Shown one piece after another: positions 1-6,997 of a DNA stretch of 7,193 nucleotides; positions within the stretch are counted from its first letter, which is position 1, and every line of letters starts with the position of its first letter. A program made the translations under genes and the position numbers. The notes beneath the pieces are model-generated. The model was not told the DNA's origin and did no database searches. It saw only the letters and a list, made by a program, of their open reading frames with translations. Source of the stretch: an uncultured Lachnospiraceae bacterium (lineage in GTDB: Bacteria > Bacillota > Clostridia > Lachnospirales > Lachnospiraceae); assembly GCA_902782655.1 (NCBI GenBank), contig CACZNY010000322.1:1-7193 (forward strand). The letters are read 5' to 3'.

Positions 1-21
1 TAGTGCTCCGGATTTCTATGA

Positions 22-861
22 TTACACCGTCATATAAGTCAGTCCGAAGGTGCCGGCTCCGCTGCTTACAGCAAGTGAAGGCGAAACCTTCCTTACAAAA
101 ACATCCTCGAAGCGGATGGTCTTTTCTATCATCTGTCTGAAATCATTAAGCTCATGCATTGTCACTCCGGCATAGGATATCAGCAGGATTTTTGTGTCTA
201 TCCTTGATGGATTCTTAAAAGTCGTCTCTATATACCTGCGCCAGACTCTTTCCCTGGGGCCCACATGAAATCCCCTGATCTTCAGTCTCCCGTTCTTTAC
301 GTCAAGCACCGGCCTTATCATCAGCGCGTTTATGATTCCCGCCATATTGCCTGAGATCTGTCCCGCCTGTTCCAGCTGCGTCATATCCCTTACGATAAAG
401 CTCGTATGCACGGATGGCTTCAGCTCCTGAAGTCCCTCTTTTATCTGTTCGGGAGTCTTTCCCTCTTCCGCAAGATTGCATGCCAGTATCGCAAGGAAGC
501 CCTGCCCGCCGGATAAGGTGCCGCTGTCAAAGATCTCCACATTTCCGAAGGCGGCAGCAGCTTTGGATGCATTCTGATATCCGCTGCCGGCCAGCTCCTT
601 TGATACTGATATATGTATCACATCATTGGCTTTCGACAGTCTGTCGGCAAAAAAAGCTTCATACTCCTGCACCTCCGGTGGAAGAGCCTTAATGCTGTGC
701 CCGTGTTCATTGATATAGGCCAGAGCCCCGTCCGTATCTATCTCGACACCGTCCTTAAACCTTCCGTCGGCAGTGACCACATTATGGGGTATCACGCTTA
801 TCCTGTATTTCCTGATCAGATCATTCGGAAGATCCGCTATGCTGTCAGTCGTTATGAGCAC
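22..861 (-). CDS. DegV-family (fatty-acid-binding fold) protein with atypical ligand residues
   Basis: A 279-aa protein, normal DegV length, starting at GTG and ending at TAA (22-24). It opens with TTDSIADLP (4-12), close to the family's TDSTADLP. Other landmarks are SVSKELAGSGYQNAS (85-99) for the usual S-x-LSGT-YQ-A stretch, DSGTLSGGQG (112-121), LEQAGQIS (163-170) for the usual GGRIS region, IRPVLDVKNGRL (182-193) and SSGAGTFG (266-273) at the C-terminus. Members such as FakB bind a fatty acid for phosphorylation by FakA. Here the usual TSQPS motif reads ALPPE (59-63) and the usual HTGPG histidine position reads S266, so two expected carboxylate ligands appear to be absent. No kinase partner of FakA type is in view. 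It is the last gene of the operon, 21 bases after the second kinase, suggesting a signalling role, which is inference. Confidence 0.88.
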   Translation of the reverse strand: MLITTDSIADLPNDLIRKYRISVIPHNVVTADGRFKDGVEIDTDGALAYINEHGHSIKALPPEVQEYEAFFADRLSKANDVIHISVSKELAGSGYQNASKAAAAFGNVEIFDSGTLSGGQGFLAILACNLAEEGKTPEQIKEGLQELKPSVHTSFIVRDMTQLEQAGQISGNMAGIINALMIRPVLDVKNGRLKIRGFHVGPRERVWRRYIETTFKNPSRIDTKILLISYAGVTMHELNDFRQMIEKTIRFEDVFVRKVSPSLAVSSGAGTFGLTYMTV

Positions 862-866
862 GGCTT

Positions 867-874
867 CCTTCCTC
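867..874 (-). promoter_or_regulatory. ribosome binding site that fixes the GTG start of the DegV gene
   Basis: GAGGAAGG lies five bases upstream of the GTG at 861-859. The nearby ATG at 878-876 is out of frame and runs into a stop after eight codons, so the GTG is the supported start. The translated protein then opens directly with the family's usual first strand and TDS motif. Confidence 0.75.
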
Positions 875-882
875 TCATGGGT

Positions 883-2697
883 CTACAGCCATTGTACGGA
901 CTCCTCTGCTATATCTGCGCCCTCGCCTGCCATCTGCAAAAGCTCCTTGGGCAGCTGCCGGATCAGCTCGTTTTCGAGAGCTTCGCCGCTTACCGGCTTT
1001 TCCAGATACCCGTCAAAGCCCTTCTGCTCAAAAAGCTTCCTCGCTTCCTGTCCGGCATTGGCTGTAAGAGCAACGACTCTGGAATCCCTGCTCTTTCCGC
1101 CTGTCTGCTCCTTTATCAGCTGACTGCACTCTATCCCGTCCATTTCAGGCATAAGGTGATCCATGAAAATGACATCATACTTTGTTTCCAGTGTTTTAAG
1201 CAATGCTTCTGCGCCGCTTACGGCAGTATCAAGCTTTATCCTGGTCTTACGGAGAAGCTTGGCAACTACCAGAAGATTAATTTCGTTATCATCCACCACA
1301 AGCACCTGCGCCTCAGGAGCTTCAAATTTCTGATTGTACACCGGGCGCTGCATGCCGGCATGATGCTGCTCTATATCAAGCTCTCCGACCGCCTCATTAT
1401 TTACGACGCGTTGGGGTATCGTGGCCACAAAGGTGGATCCCTTTGTATATACGCTGTTTACCGTCACTGATCCCCCCATCAGGTCCACCAGCTGCTTTAC
1501 GATGGACAGCCCGAGACCGCTTCCTTCTATATAGCGGTTTTTATCCTCTTCCATCCTGCTGAAGGCGTTAAAGAGATGAGGTATATGCTCCTTCCTGATC
1601 CCGATGCCTGTATCCGTGACCGAATAGACTATATTGATGACATCCCCGACCCGGTCTCCGCACTGTACGGAAAGGGTCACGGATCCCTCCTTGGTATATT
1701 TGATCGCATTGTTAAGAAGATTCAGTAATATCTGTTTGACCCGTACCTCATCGCCGTAAAGCCCTGACGGTATGTCGGGAGAGATATTCACGTGAAAAGA
1801 CAGCCCCTTATCCTTTGCCCTTATCCAGAGCATGGCGACTATCTCGGACAGCATATCTCCTGTATTATAGTTTACCGGCGAAAGCCTCATCTGCCCGGAC
1901 TGGAATTTTGACATATCGAGTATATCATTGATTATATGGAGCAGGATCTTGCCTGCTGCCTGGATATTTGCCGCATCCTCGGCGACCTCATCGGAAATAT
2001 CCTCCCTGAGTATCATCTCATTCAGACCGAGGATGGTATTTATGGGGGTCCTTATTTCATGGCTCATGTTGGAAAAGAAAAGATTCTGGGCTTTGCTGAC
2101 GCTTTCGACCTTTTCGGCTTCCTTTCTTGCCTTCCTGTTTTCCCTCGCATACTGCCTGTTCTGAAACCAGACCATGATATAGATGGCGATCCCGACATAT
2201 ACAGCCGATACGGCGGCATCCTTGATTCCCATCATTACGGGGTGCGGATGGATAAGCTCAGGAAACCTCCAGGCCGCATAAAATACAAACGCAGTAAGCA
2301 GTGTCAAAAAAACCAGAAGTATCAGCCGCCATACACCCGTGATCATAAGCCCTATAAAGAGGTAGGCGAATGCAAACCAGTAAACAGCTCCGCCGTGAAG
2401 GCCACCTCCGTAAAAAAAAGCCAGCGGGAGCAGGATGCAAACGATCCCTGTACCTATGATCTGCGCTCCCAGCTCAGGTCTGTGCCATCGGATGCTTGTA
2501 AGTGATATCGCAGGAGCAACTACCACCGTCACTCCAAGCGCAGCGATCTCGACGATATTTTCCTTCAATACAATATCCGCAAGGAATACGCACAGCACGA
2601 AAAAATCGGCTACGAAAGAAAGCAGCAGGAATTTCTTTTCCTGAAAATCCAGATCATCCCTGTCTATTTCAGCCCGGAGCCATTTGATGAACCGCAT
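883..2697 (-). CDS. membrane hybrid histidine kinase with one C-terminal receiver
   Basis: A 604-aa hybrid kinase. Residues 1-22 are a charged cytoplasmic start. About six hydrophobic segments follow (roughly 23-45, 48-68, 78-95, 104-120, 122-140, 160-178) with a short glycine-rich GGGLHGGAVYWF stretch at 97-108, a pattern I associate with membrane sensors of Lachnospiraceae kinases (family recollection). A charged helix (about 180-203) leads to the kinase core: H box SHEIRTP with H213, N box N330, G1 box DTGIG (362-366), F379 and G2 box GSGLGLS (392-398). The receiver at about 463-585 has D469, D470, phosphoacceptor D513, T545 and K567. There is no HPt domain, so onward phosphotransfer would need a partner, plausibly the HPt of the kinase encoded just upstream. 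The gap to that gene is three bases, and a good ribosome site overlaps its stop. Ligand unknown. Confidence 0.93.
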   Translation of the reverse strand: MRFIKWLRAEIDRDDLDFQEKKFLLLSFVADFFVLCVFLADIVLKENIVEIAALGVTVVVAPAISLTSIRWHRPELGAQIIGTGIVCILLPLAFFYGGGLHGGAVYWFAFAYLFIGLMITGVWRLILLVFLTLLTAFVFYAAWRFPELIHPHPVMMGIKDAAVSAVYVGIAIYIMVWFQNRQYARENRKARKEAEKVESVSKAQNLFFSNMSHEIRTPINTILGLNEMILREDISDEVAEDAANIQAAGKILLHIINDILDMSKFQSGQMRLSPVNYNTGDMLSEIVAMLWIRAKDKGLSFHVNISPDIPSGLYGDEVRVKQILLNLLNNAIKYTKEGSVTLSVQCGDRVGDVINIVYSVTDTGIGIRKEHIPHLFNAFSRMEEDKNRYIEGSGLGLSIVKQLVDLMGGSVTVNSVYTKGSTFVATIPQRVVNNEAVGELDIEQHHAGMQRPVYNQKFEAPEAQVLVVDDNEINLLVVAKLLRKTRIKLDTAVSGAEALLKTLETKYDVIFMDHLMPEMDGIECSQLIKEQTGGKSRDSRVVALTANAGQEARKLFEQKGFDGYLEKPVSGEALENELIRQLPKELLQMAGEGADIAEESVQWL

Positions 2698-2714
2698 TTC
2701 CTACTCCTCTCCTT
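2698..2714 (-). promoter_or_regulatory. ribosome binding site of the second kinase, encoded inside the end of the first
   Basis: The purine run AAGGAGAGGAG (2714-2704), which encodes the last glutamates of the upstream kinase, ends just before its TAG (2703-2701). An AGGAG core at 2708-2704 lies six bases from the ATG at 2697. This supports the chosen start and implies that ribosomes finishing the first kinase can begin the second. Confidence 0.75.
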
Positions 2715-5223
2715 CCTGTACCGGAGCAAATTCCAGCACCTCCGATCCGTCCAGGGCATCTGCCGGCTCCGATGGCACATCCGGCATACCCTCCAGCGCT
2801 TCCCTTATCACATTGACGACATGCATATACATTTCCATCATCCTGTCATGCAGACTTCCCGTTATGCCCTGACCTCCGGCCTTAGCCAGCTCCTCAAGCT
2901 CCTTTGCCTGATCTGAAAGCTCCGCAGCGCCGATCATCTTGGATGTACTCTTCAAAGCGTGGACGAATACCTCATAGTTTTTATTGTCTCCTTCCTTATA
3001 TGCCGTGGAAAGAGCCGTTTTCTTGGCTTCCGCCTCCTCGACGAAACGCTTCAGAAGCACCTTATACAGCTCCTCATCACCCTGTGAATAATGAAGGCCT
3101 TTTTCGGTGTCAATGCCCGAATTATCAAGCATCGCCCATTCATCACCGGCGCGGGCCGTGTTTTCGGAGCCGTCACCGTATACGATCGCATTCTTCGGAA
3201 GCACTTTTTTCAGCACTCTTTCAAGCTCTGCGAGCTCTATGGGCTTGCTTACAAAGCCATCAAAGCCGGCAGACATAAACATCTCCCTGGCAGTGCTGAC
3301 AGCATTTGCCGTGAGCGCTACTATAGGTGTATCCGCGCTTTTATTTAGCTTTTCAGAGTGCAGCCTCTTCACGGTCTCTATGCCGTCCATGCCCGGCATC
3401 ATGTGATCCATGAATATGATGTCAAACCTGTTTTCCGTACAAAGCTCTATGGCTTCCTCTCCTGACTCGGCAGATACCATGCTCATGCCATAGCCTGAGA
3501 ATATGCCCTTAGCCACGATAAGATTCATCGGCTCGTCATCGACTACAAGGGCTCTTATTCCCGGGCAGGTCATTCTTACCTCCCTTTCATCATCCCCCGG
3601 CTTTGAATTAAGCTGCTGAATGACAGGGAAGCAATAGAAGGGTTTCTCCATCAGCCTTATCCGTGATCCCGCCGGAAGCGCGAACCCCGAATCAGCAACC
3701 AATACAACGAGCATTTCCCTGGTAAGCTTTTCGATATATTCAGGATCTGTCATATACTCCTCTGTCCCCACGAAAAGATGGGTGAGGTTGATCGACGAGA
3801 CCAGCTTTCTCAGATTCTCCGCATTTTCTACCCTGTGCATCTGCACGTTCATTCCACGCACGATATTGCCCAGCATCCGGTTATAATACTCCCTGACATG
3901 CGGATTAGGGAATTTGTCAAAATCAAAAAGGCCGCCGATACAGAGCCTTTCACGGTTTGTGAGAGCCATGCAGGTCCTGGGATCAGTTATCTTCTGCGGG
4001 ATGGACACTCGCACTGTAGTACCTTTGTCACGTACAGAGTCGATGGTCATGAAGCCTCCGAGCAGTGATACGAATCCTGCCGCTATGGGGATACCGAGTC
4101 CCAGACCGCTTTCCTGTCTGGAACGTCCCGAATCCGCCTGATAGAATCTTTCCCTGACTCTTGAAAGCTCCTCCATCGTCATCCCTATGCCCGTATCAGT
4201 GACCTCAATATTAAGATTTATGCCATAGCTTTCTTCCGAGCAGGAAACTCGTACATACACCGCGCCTTCATAGGTATATTTCAGAGCGTTCATGATCAGA
4301 TGCCACAGTATCCTTTTAAGCTTGCCGGCATCCGAATTCATCACGGCAGGTATTGCCGGATTTACGTCAAGGATGAGCTCCGTTTCCGGTTTTTTATACA
4401 TCCTGATCTGTGTGACGATGTCCTGCAGTATGGATTCCAGTATGTAGTCTTCATCGTACCTGGCAAGGATGCCCCGGTCTATCTCGGAGTAATCAAGGAT
4501 ATCAGTGATCTGCTCGGCCACTCTTTTACCCGCCCTCTGTATCGCCTTCAGATCCTCAAGCTTCCCCCTGTCCCTCTCTCTGCCTATGCATACTCCGGAA
4601 AGACCCACCACTGCATTTACGGGTGTCCTTATCTCATGGGATACGTTTGCAAGGAAATCATCCAGACGATCCGTGGAATCCTTCAGGAACTCTATCTCGT
4701 CCTTTGATTCCTTCTGCATGGATTCCCACTTATCGATGATGATCCTTGAGATCATTCCCGCCATCATTATCATCAGCAGGTGAAGCAGTATCCGGCTTAT
4801 ATCCAGGCTGTCAAAGACGGCTTCGCGCAGGATCATGGTAATGAGCTCATATGCCATGGTTATATAATAGGATATCTGACAGAGAGTGATGAGCTTTTTG
4901 ATGCCTGTCATGGTATACAGCGCTATGACTACCGACATAACAAGGGCAAGGTCAAAGGTGCTCGTCTCATGGGTGCCGTAAAAGAAGAAGGTCGCCATCA
5001 TAAGGACCGAATATATCCATAATCTGTTGGAAGGAGTGAAGTGCTGCTGAAGATGGAGCAGCCACCCAATGGCCACACCTGTAAGGACGAGCAGCACCGC
5101 CCATTTCTCCCAGGAAAGCAGGAAGGCTTCCACTGACAGCAGCACGGAGAAGAAGGTATATCCGATCAGTATTATAAGCTGGGAGACCCTGAACAGCCCG
5201 TTTTCTTCGTGTTCCTCACTCAT
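2701..5223 (-). CDS. membrane hybrid histidine kinase with pseudo-receiver, receiver and HPt domains
   Basis: An 840-aa multi-step phosphorelay kinase. About six hydrophobic segments (roughly 12-32, 40-58, 67-82, 89-105, 111-130, 143-163) form the sensor; there is no large extracellular domain. The kinase core has the H box SHEIRTP with H196, N box N312, G1 box DTGIG (343-347), F360 and G2 box GLGLG (373-377). Residues about 424-545 look like a second receiver-like fold that lost its acidic pocket and has G486 where the phosphoacceptor should be, although K527 in EKPF remains. Residues 556-676 are an intact receiver (D562, D563, phosphoacceptor D606, T638, K660). An HPt domain (about 700-805) carries HALKS with H755. 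The tail is acidic. The ATG lies one base after the TGA of the HD-GYP gene and has no clear ribosome site, pointing to translational coupling. It could supply phosphate to both neighbours' receivers. Confidence 0.93.
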   Translation of the reverse strand: MSEEHEENGLFRVSQLIILIGYTFFSVLLSVEAFLLSWEKWAVLLVLTGVAIGWLLHLQQHFTPSNRLWIYSVLMMATFFFYGTHETSTFDLALVMSVVIALYTMTGIKKLITLCQISYYITMAYELITMILREAVFDSLDISRILLHLLMIMMAGMISRIIIDKWESMQKESKDEIEFLKDSTDRLDDFLANVSHEIRTPVNAVVGLSGVCIGRERDRGKLEDLKAIQRAGKRVAEQITDILDYSEIDRGILARYDEDYILESILQDIVTQIRMYKKPETELILDVNPAIPAVMNSDAGKLKRILWHLIMNALKYTYEGAVYVRVSCSEESYGINLNIEVTDTGIGMTMEELSRVRERFYQADSGRSRQESGLGLGIPIAAGFVSLLGGFMTIDSVRDKGTTVRVSIPQKITDPRTCMALTNRERLCIGGLFDFDKFPNPHVREYYNRMLGNIVRGMNVQMHRVENAENLRKLVSSINLTHLFVGTEEYMTDPEYIEKLTREMLVVLVADSGFALPAGSRIRLMEKPFYCFPVIQQLNSKPGDDEREVRMTCPGIRALVVDDEPMNLIVAKGIFSGYGMSMVSAESGEEAIELCTENRFDIIFMDHMMPGMDGIETVKRLHSEKLNKSADTPIVALTANAVSTAREMFMSAGFDGFVSKPIELAELERVLKKVLPKNAIVYGDGSENTARAGDEWAMLDNSGIDTEKGLHYSQGDEELYKVLLKRFVEEAEAKKTALSTAYKEGDNKNYEVFVHALKSTSKMIGAAELSDQAKELEELAKAGGQGITGSLHDRMMEMYMHVVNVIREALEGMPDVPSEPADALDGSEVLEFAPVQEGEE

Positions 5224-5224
5224 A

Positions 5225-6730
5225 TCAGGGTTCTCTCATCTCGAATTTTTTATCTTCGTCTATCATGCTGAGCATTATATCTGCAAAGCGGGGATCAAAC
5301 TGAGTGCCGCGCCCCTGTAATATCTCGTTTCTTACAGCCTCCTGAGTGAGCGGCTCCCTGTAGCTTCTGCGGCTTGTCATGGCATCATAGGAATCGGCAA
5401 CCGATATTATCCTGGCTTCCTCCGGTATCTCCTCCCCCTTCAGTCTGTCTGGATATCCTGTCCCGTCATACCTTTCATGATGCCACCTTGAAGCGTCCGT
5501 GAGCTGGGGCAGCTGTTTTATATTCTTCAGTATCCTGGCCCCCATAACGGGATGATTCTTTATGATGTCAAACTCGTCATCAGTGAGCCTTGCAGGTTTA
5601 TTTATGACTGCGTCCGGTATGCCTATCTTGCCTACGTCATGAAGCAGTCCCATCATATAGATATTCTTAAGCTCCTCTTCCGAATATCCGTATCTTCTGG
5701 CGATCTCTCTGGCGTAATCCGCGACCCGCCCCGAGTGTCCGTTCGTATAAGTATCTTTTGCATCTATCGCATCAGCCAAAGCCCTGACTATGTGCAGCAG
5801 CAGGCTCTCATTTTCCTCTGTCTTGCGCTCTACCTCCTCAGCCAGCCGGTTCTGCAGACGTACAAGCTCAAGCGTATGACGTACTCTTACTATAAGGCTC
5901 CCCGGAATAAGCGGCTTCCTTATAAAGTCCATGGCTCCAAGATCCAGTCCTCTCTGTTCCGTCTCCTCACTTTCATCACCTGTCAGGAAGATCACGGGAA
6001 TGCGTGAAGTGCCGCCCACCTGCTCCCTCAGCCGGTGCAGGGTTTCGAAGCCGTCCATCCCCGGCATCTTCACATCGAGCAGTATGAGATCGGGTTTATT
6101 GTCTTTCATAAAATCCAGGAAAGCCTGACCTGACCGGATAGCCGAGACACGCATATTGTTTTTGCTCAGCACATTCCCCACAAAGGTGAGATTGGCCATG
6201 TCGTCATCTACCACCACTATCCAGTCGGAGTGCTTTTCGGATCCGTAGCGCAGGTCTCTGAGTTCGCGGTTTATACAGTCCTTTTCTACCGTGAGCTCTA
6301 TCCTGTCAGCATAAGGATCCCTCTCCCAGTCCTTATTTATCCGTTCTATCACGCGCTCGACATTGTATTCACTTATTTCAGGAAGCATGAGGAAGAAACT
6401 GGATGTACCGATCTGCATCATGATGTCGCTGTTTCTTAAGGATTCTCTTAAGACCTCTCTCACATGAGCGATCATATCGTTCATCTCGGACTCGCTGTAG
6501 TCACCGGGACTTATATGCGCTGTAAAGAGCAGCTTATAGGCTGTTCCCTGATAACGGTTCATATACCGGAGCATATACCTGTACACATTGCCGAATGCAT
6601 CACTGCCCATCCACATGACGCTGTGGGGCGTATTGTGCTCCTCAAGTATCTCCGACAAAACCTCGAGATTCAATTCCTCTGTAGTATCTTCGGGAATGGC
6701 TCCCGAATTACCTGTTTTTTCTTTATTCAT
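5225..6730 (-). CDS. response regulator: degenerate GGDEF - receiver - HD-GYP c-di-GMP phosphodiesterase
   Basis: Predicted cytoplasmic 501-aa protein and probable output of the operon. Residues about 40-150 resemble a GGDEF fold, but the signature is GTSSF (108-112) in the context DIMMQIGTSSFFLMLPE, so diguanylate cyclase activity is not expected. Residues 169-290 are a receiver with acidic residues D175-D177, phosphoacceptor D219, T250 and K272. A probable coiled linker (about 288-312) leads to an HD-GYP domain with H332, the HD pair H364-D365 plus K368 (HDVGK), H393, HHERYDGTGYP (417-427) and D446, so all expected metal and substrate motifs are present. Such domains hydrolyse c-di-GMP to pGpG or GMP. 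The ATG start has a modest AAGGGG site about 11 bases upstream. The stop codon is one base from the next start. Phosphorylation of D219 by the neighbouring kinases is an inference from gene order. Confidence 0.93.
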   Translation of the reverse strand: MNKEKTGNSGAIPEDTTEELNLEVLSEILEEHNTPHSVMWMGSDAFGNVYRYMLRYMNRYQGTAYKLLFTAHISPGDYSESEMNDMIAHVREVLRESLRNSDIMMQIGTSSFFLMLPEISEYNVERVIERINKDWERDPYADRIELTVEKDCINRELRDLRYGSEKHSDWIVVVDDDMANLTFVGNVLSKNNMRVSAIRSGQAFLDFMKDNKPDLILLDVKMPGMDGFETLHRLREQVGGTSRIPVIFLTGDESEETEQRGLDLGAMDFIRKPLIPGSLIVRVRHTLELVRLQNRLAEEVERKTEENESLLLHIVRALADAIDAKDTYTNGHSGRVADYAREIARRYGYSEEELKNIYMMGLLHDVGKIGIPDAVINKPARLTDDEFDIIKNHPVMGARILKNIKQLPQLTDASRWHHERYDGTGYPDRLKGEEIPEEARIISVADSYDAMTSRRSYREPLTQEAVRNEILQGRGTQFDPRFADIMLSMIDEDKKFEMREP

Positions 6731-6953
6731 GATAAGATTCGCCCCTTTTTATATAAAACATCAAAACTATTGGGGTTCTGGCATTTTCTGCGTCGGATTT
6801 TGAGTGCGGTTCAGATGCTCCATGCGCATCCGGCACCGTCCGAAAGCCGCATGTTTCCTTACAAAATCCGAGCACATTTGCCGGAGGCTTTACAGGCTGC
6901 GGAATATCATATTTCGCTTACTGTAGAAGCCTGCATATCCTGCGGATACCGGC
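6731..6953 (-). promoter_or_regulatory. long structured 5' leader, function unknown (possible cis-regulatory RNA or palindromic repeat)
   Basis: This gene-free stretch folds well on the minus strand. Domain one is closed by TTTGCCGG (6956-6949) with CCGGCAAA (6884-6877) and holds two arms that abut without spacers: a TATCC-GCA-GGATA hairpin (6948-6936) and a longer arm based on TGCAGGCT (6935-6928) with AGCCTGTA (6898-6891), leaving a six-base AAGCCT joining strand. Domain two is closed by a perfect 10-bp repeat, TCGGATTTTG (6871-6862) with CAAAATCCGA (6802-6793), with further inner pairing TGCGG/CCGCA and GATGC/GCATC. I do not recognise a known riboswitch class. Because DNA palindromes fold on either strand, a dispersed repeat is an equal alternative. 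A purine-rich ribosome site, AAGGGG, lies at about 6742-6747, roughly 11 bases before the first start codon. Confidence 0.5.
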
Positions 6954-6997
6954 AAAAAAAAATTGCAGTTATTTATTGTATCAATTAACAACTGCAA
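6954..6997 (-). terminator. intrinsic terminator of the upstream gene
   Basis: On the minus strand TTGCAGTT (6997-6990) pairs perfectly with AACTGCAA (6970-6963). The stem continues inward with a G-T wobble, two T-A pairs, one A-A mismatch and four further pairs to a 3-base loop, giving about 15 pairs. It is followed directly by nine T residues (6962-6954). This is the classic hairpin-plus-T-tract form and it works only in the minus direction, since the other side has an A-rich flank and no T tract. It would end transcripts from the gene finishing at 7094 and insulate the signalling operon from upstream read-through. Confidence 0.85.

Noticed and set aside
876..878. ATG as an alternative start for the DegV gene.
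   Set aside because: It is out of frame with the protein and meets a stop after eight codons; the GTG with GAGGAAGG upstream fits.
613..1470. Long plus-strand open frame (285 codons) opposite the DegV gene and the 604-aa kinase.
   Set aside because: It is antisense to two clearly conserved genes, crosses their junction, has low-complexity shadow-like composition and shows no domain motif.
6281..6613. Active diguanylate cyclase in the N-terminal part of the HD-GYP protein.
   Set aside because: The signature reads GTSSF in place of GGDEF, so catalytic acidic residues are absent.
6746..6757. TTTATATAAAAA on the minus strand as a -10 region close to the HD-GYP gene.
   Set aside because: No -35 box lies at 16-18 bases, and transcription would start within or after the ribosome binding site.
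6767..6829. Small minus-strand open frame of 20 codons in the leader, ending 36 bases before the HD-GYP start.
   Set aside because: There is no ribosome site, it overlaps the inner pairs of the second foldable domain, and it is too short to judge by composition.
6862..6880. Sigma-28-like flagellar promoter (TAAA, about 15 bases, then GCTCGGAT) in the leader.
   Set aside because: The -10 part departs from GCCGATAA at several positions, and the sequence is better explained as arms of the inverted repeats.
6877..6956. Possible c-di-GMP (GEMM-I) riboswitch: the segment AAAGCCTCCGGC at 6891-6880 matches, from memory, part of the Vibrio Vc2 riboswitch, and a c-di-GMP enzyme is downstream.
   Set aside because: The rest of the class is missing: I find no GGGCAAACC-like 5' segment, no GAAA tetraloop hairpin in place and no matching 3' receptor stem. 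One 12-base match is not enough.
6464..6988. Plus-strand open frame (174 codons) running from inside the HD-GYP gene through the leader.
   Set aside because: Its first part is antisense to a conserved domain and its end lies in the terminator stem. I could not recognise a protein family. The leader part being open is noted under the repeat hypothesis only.
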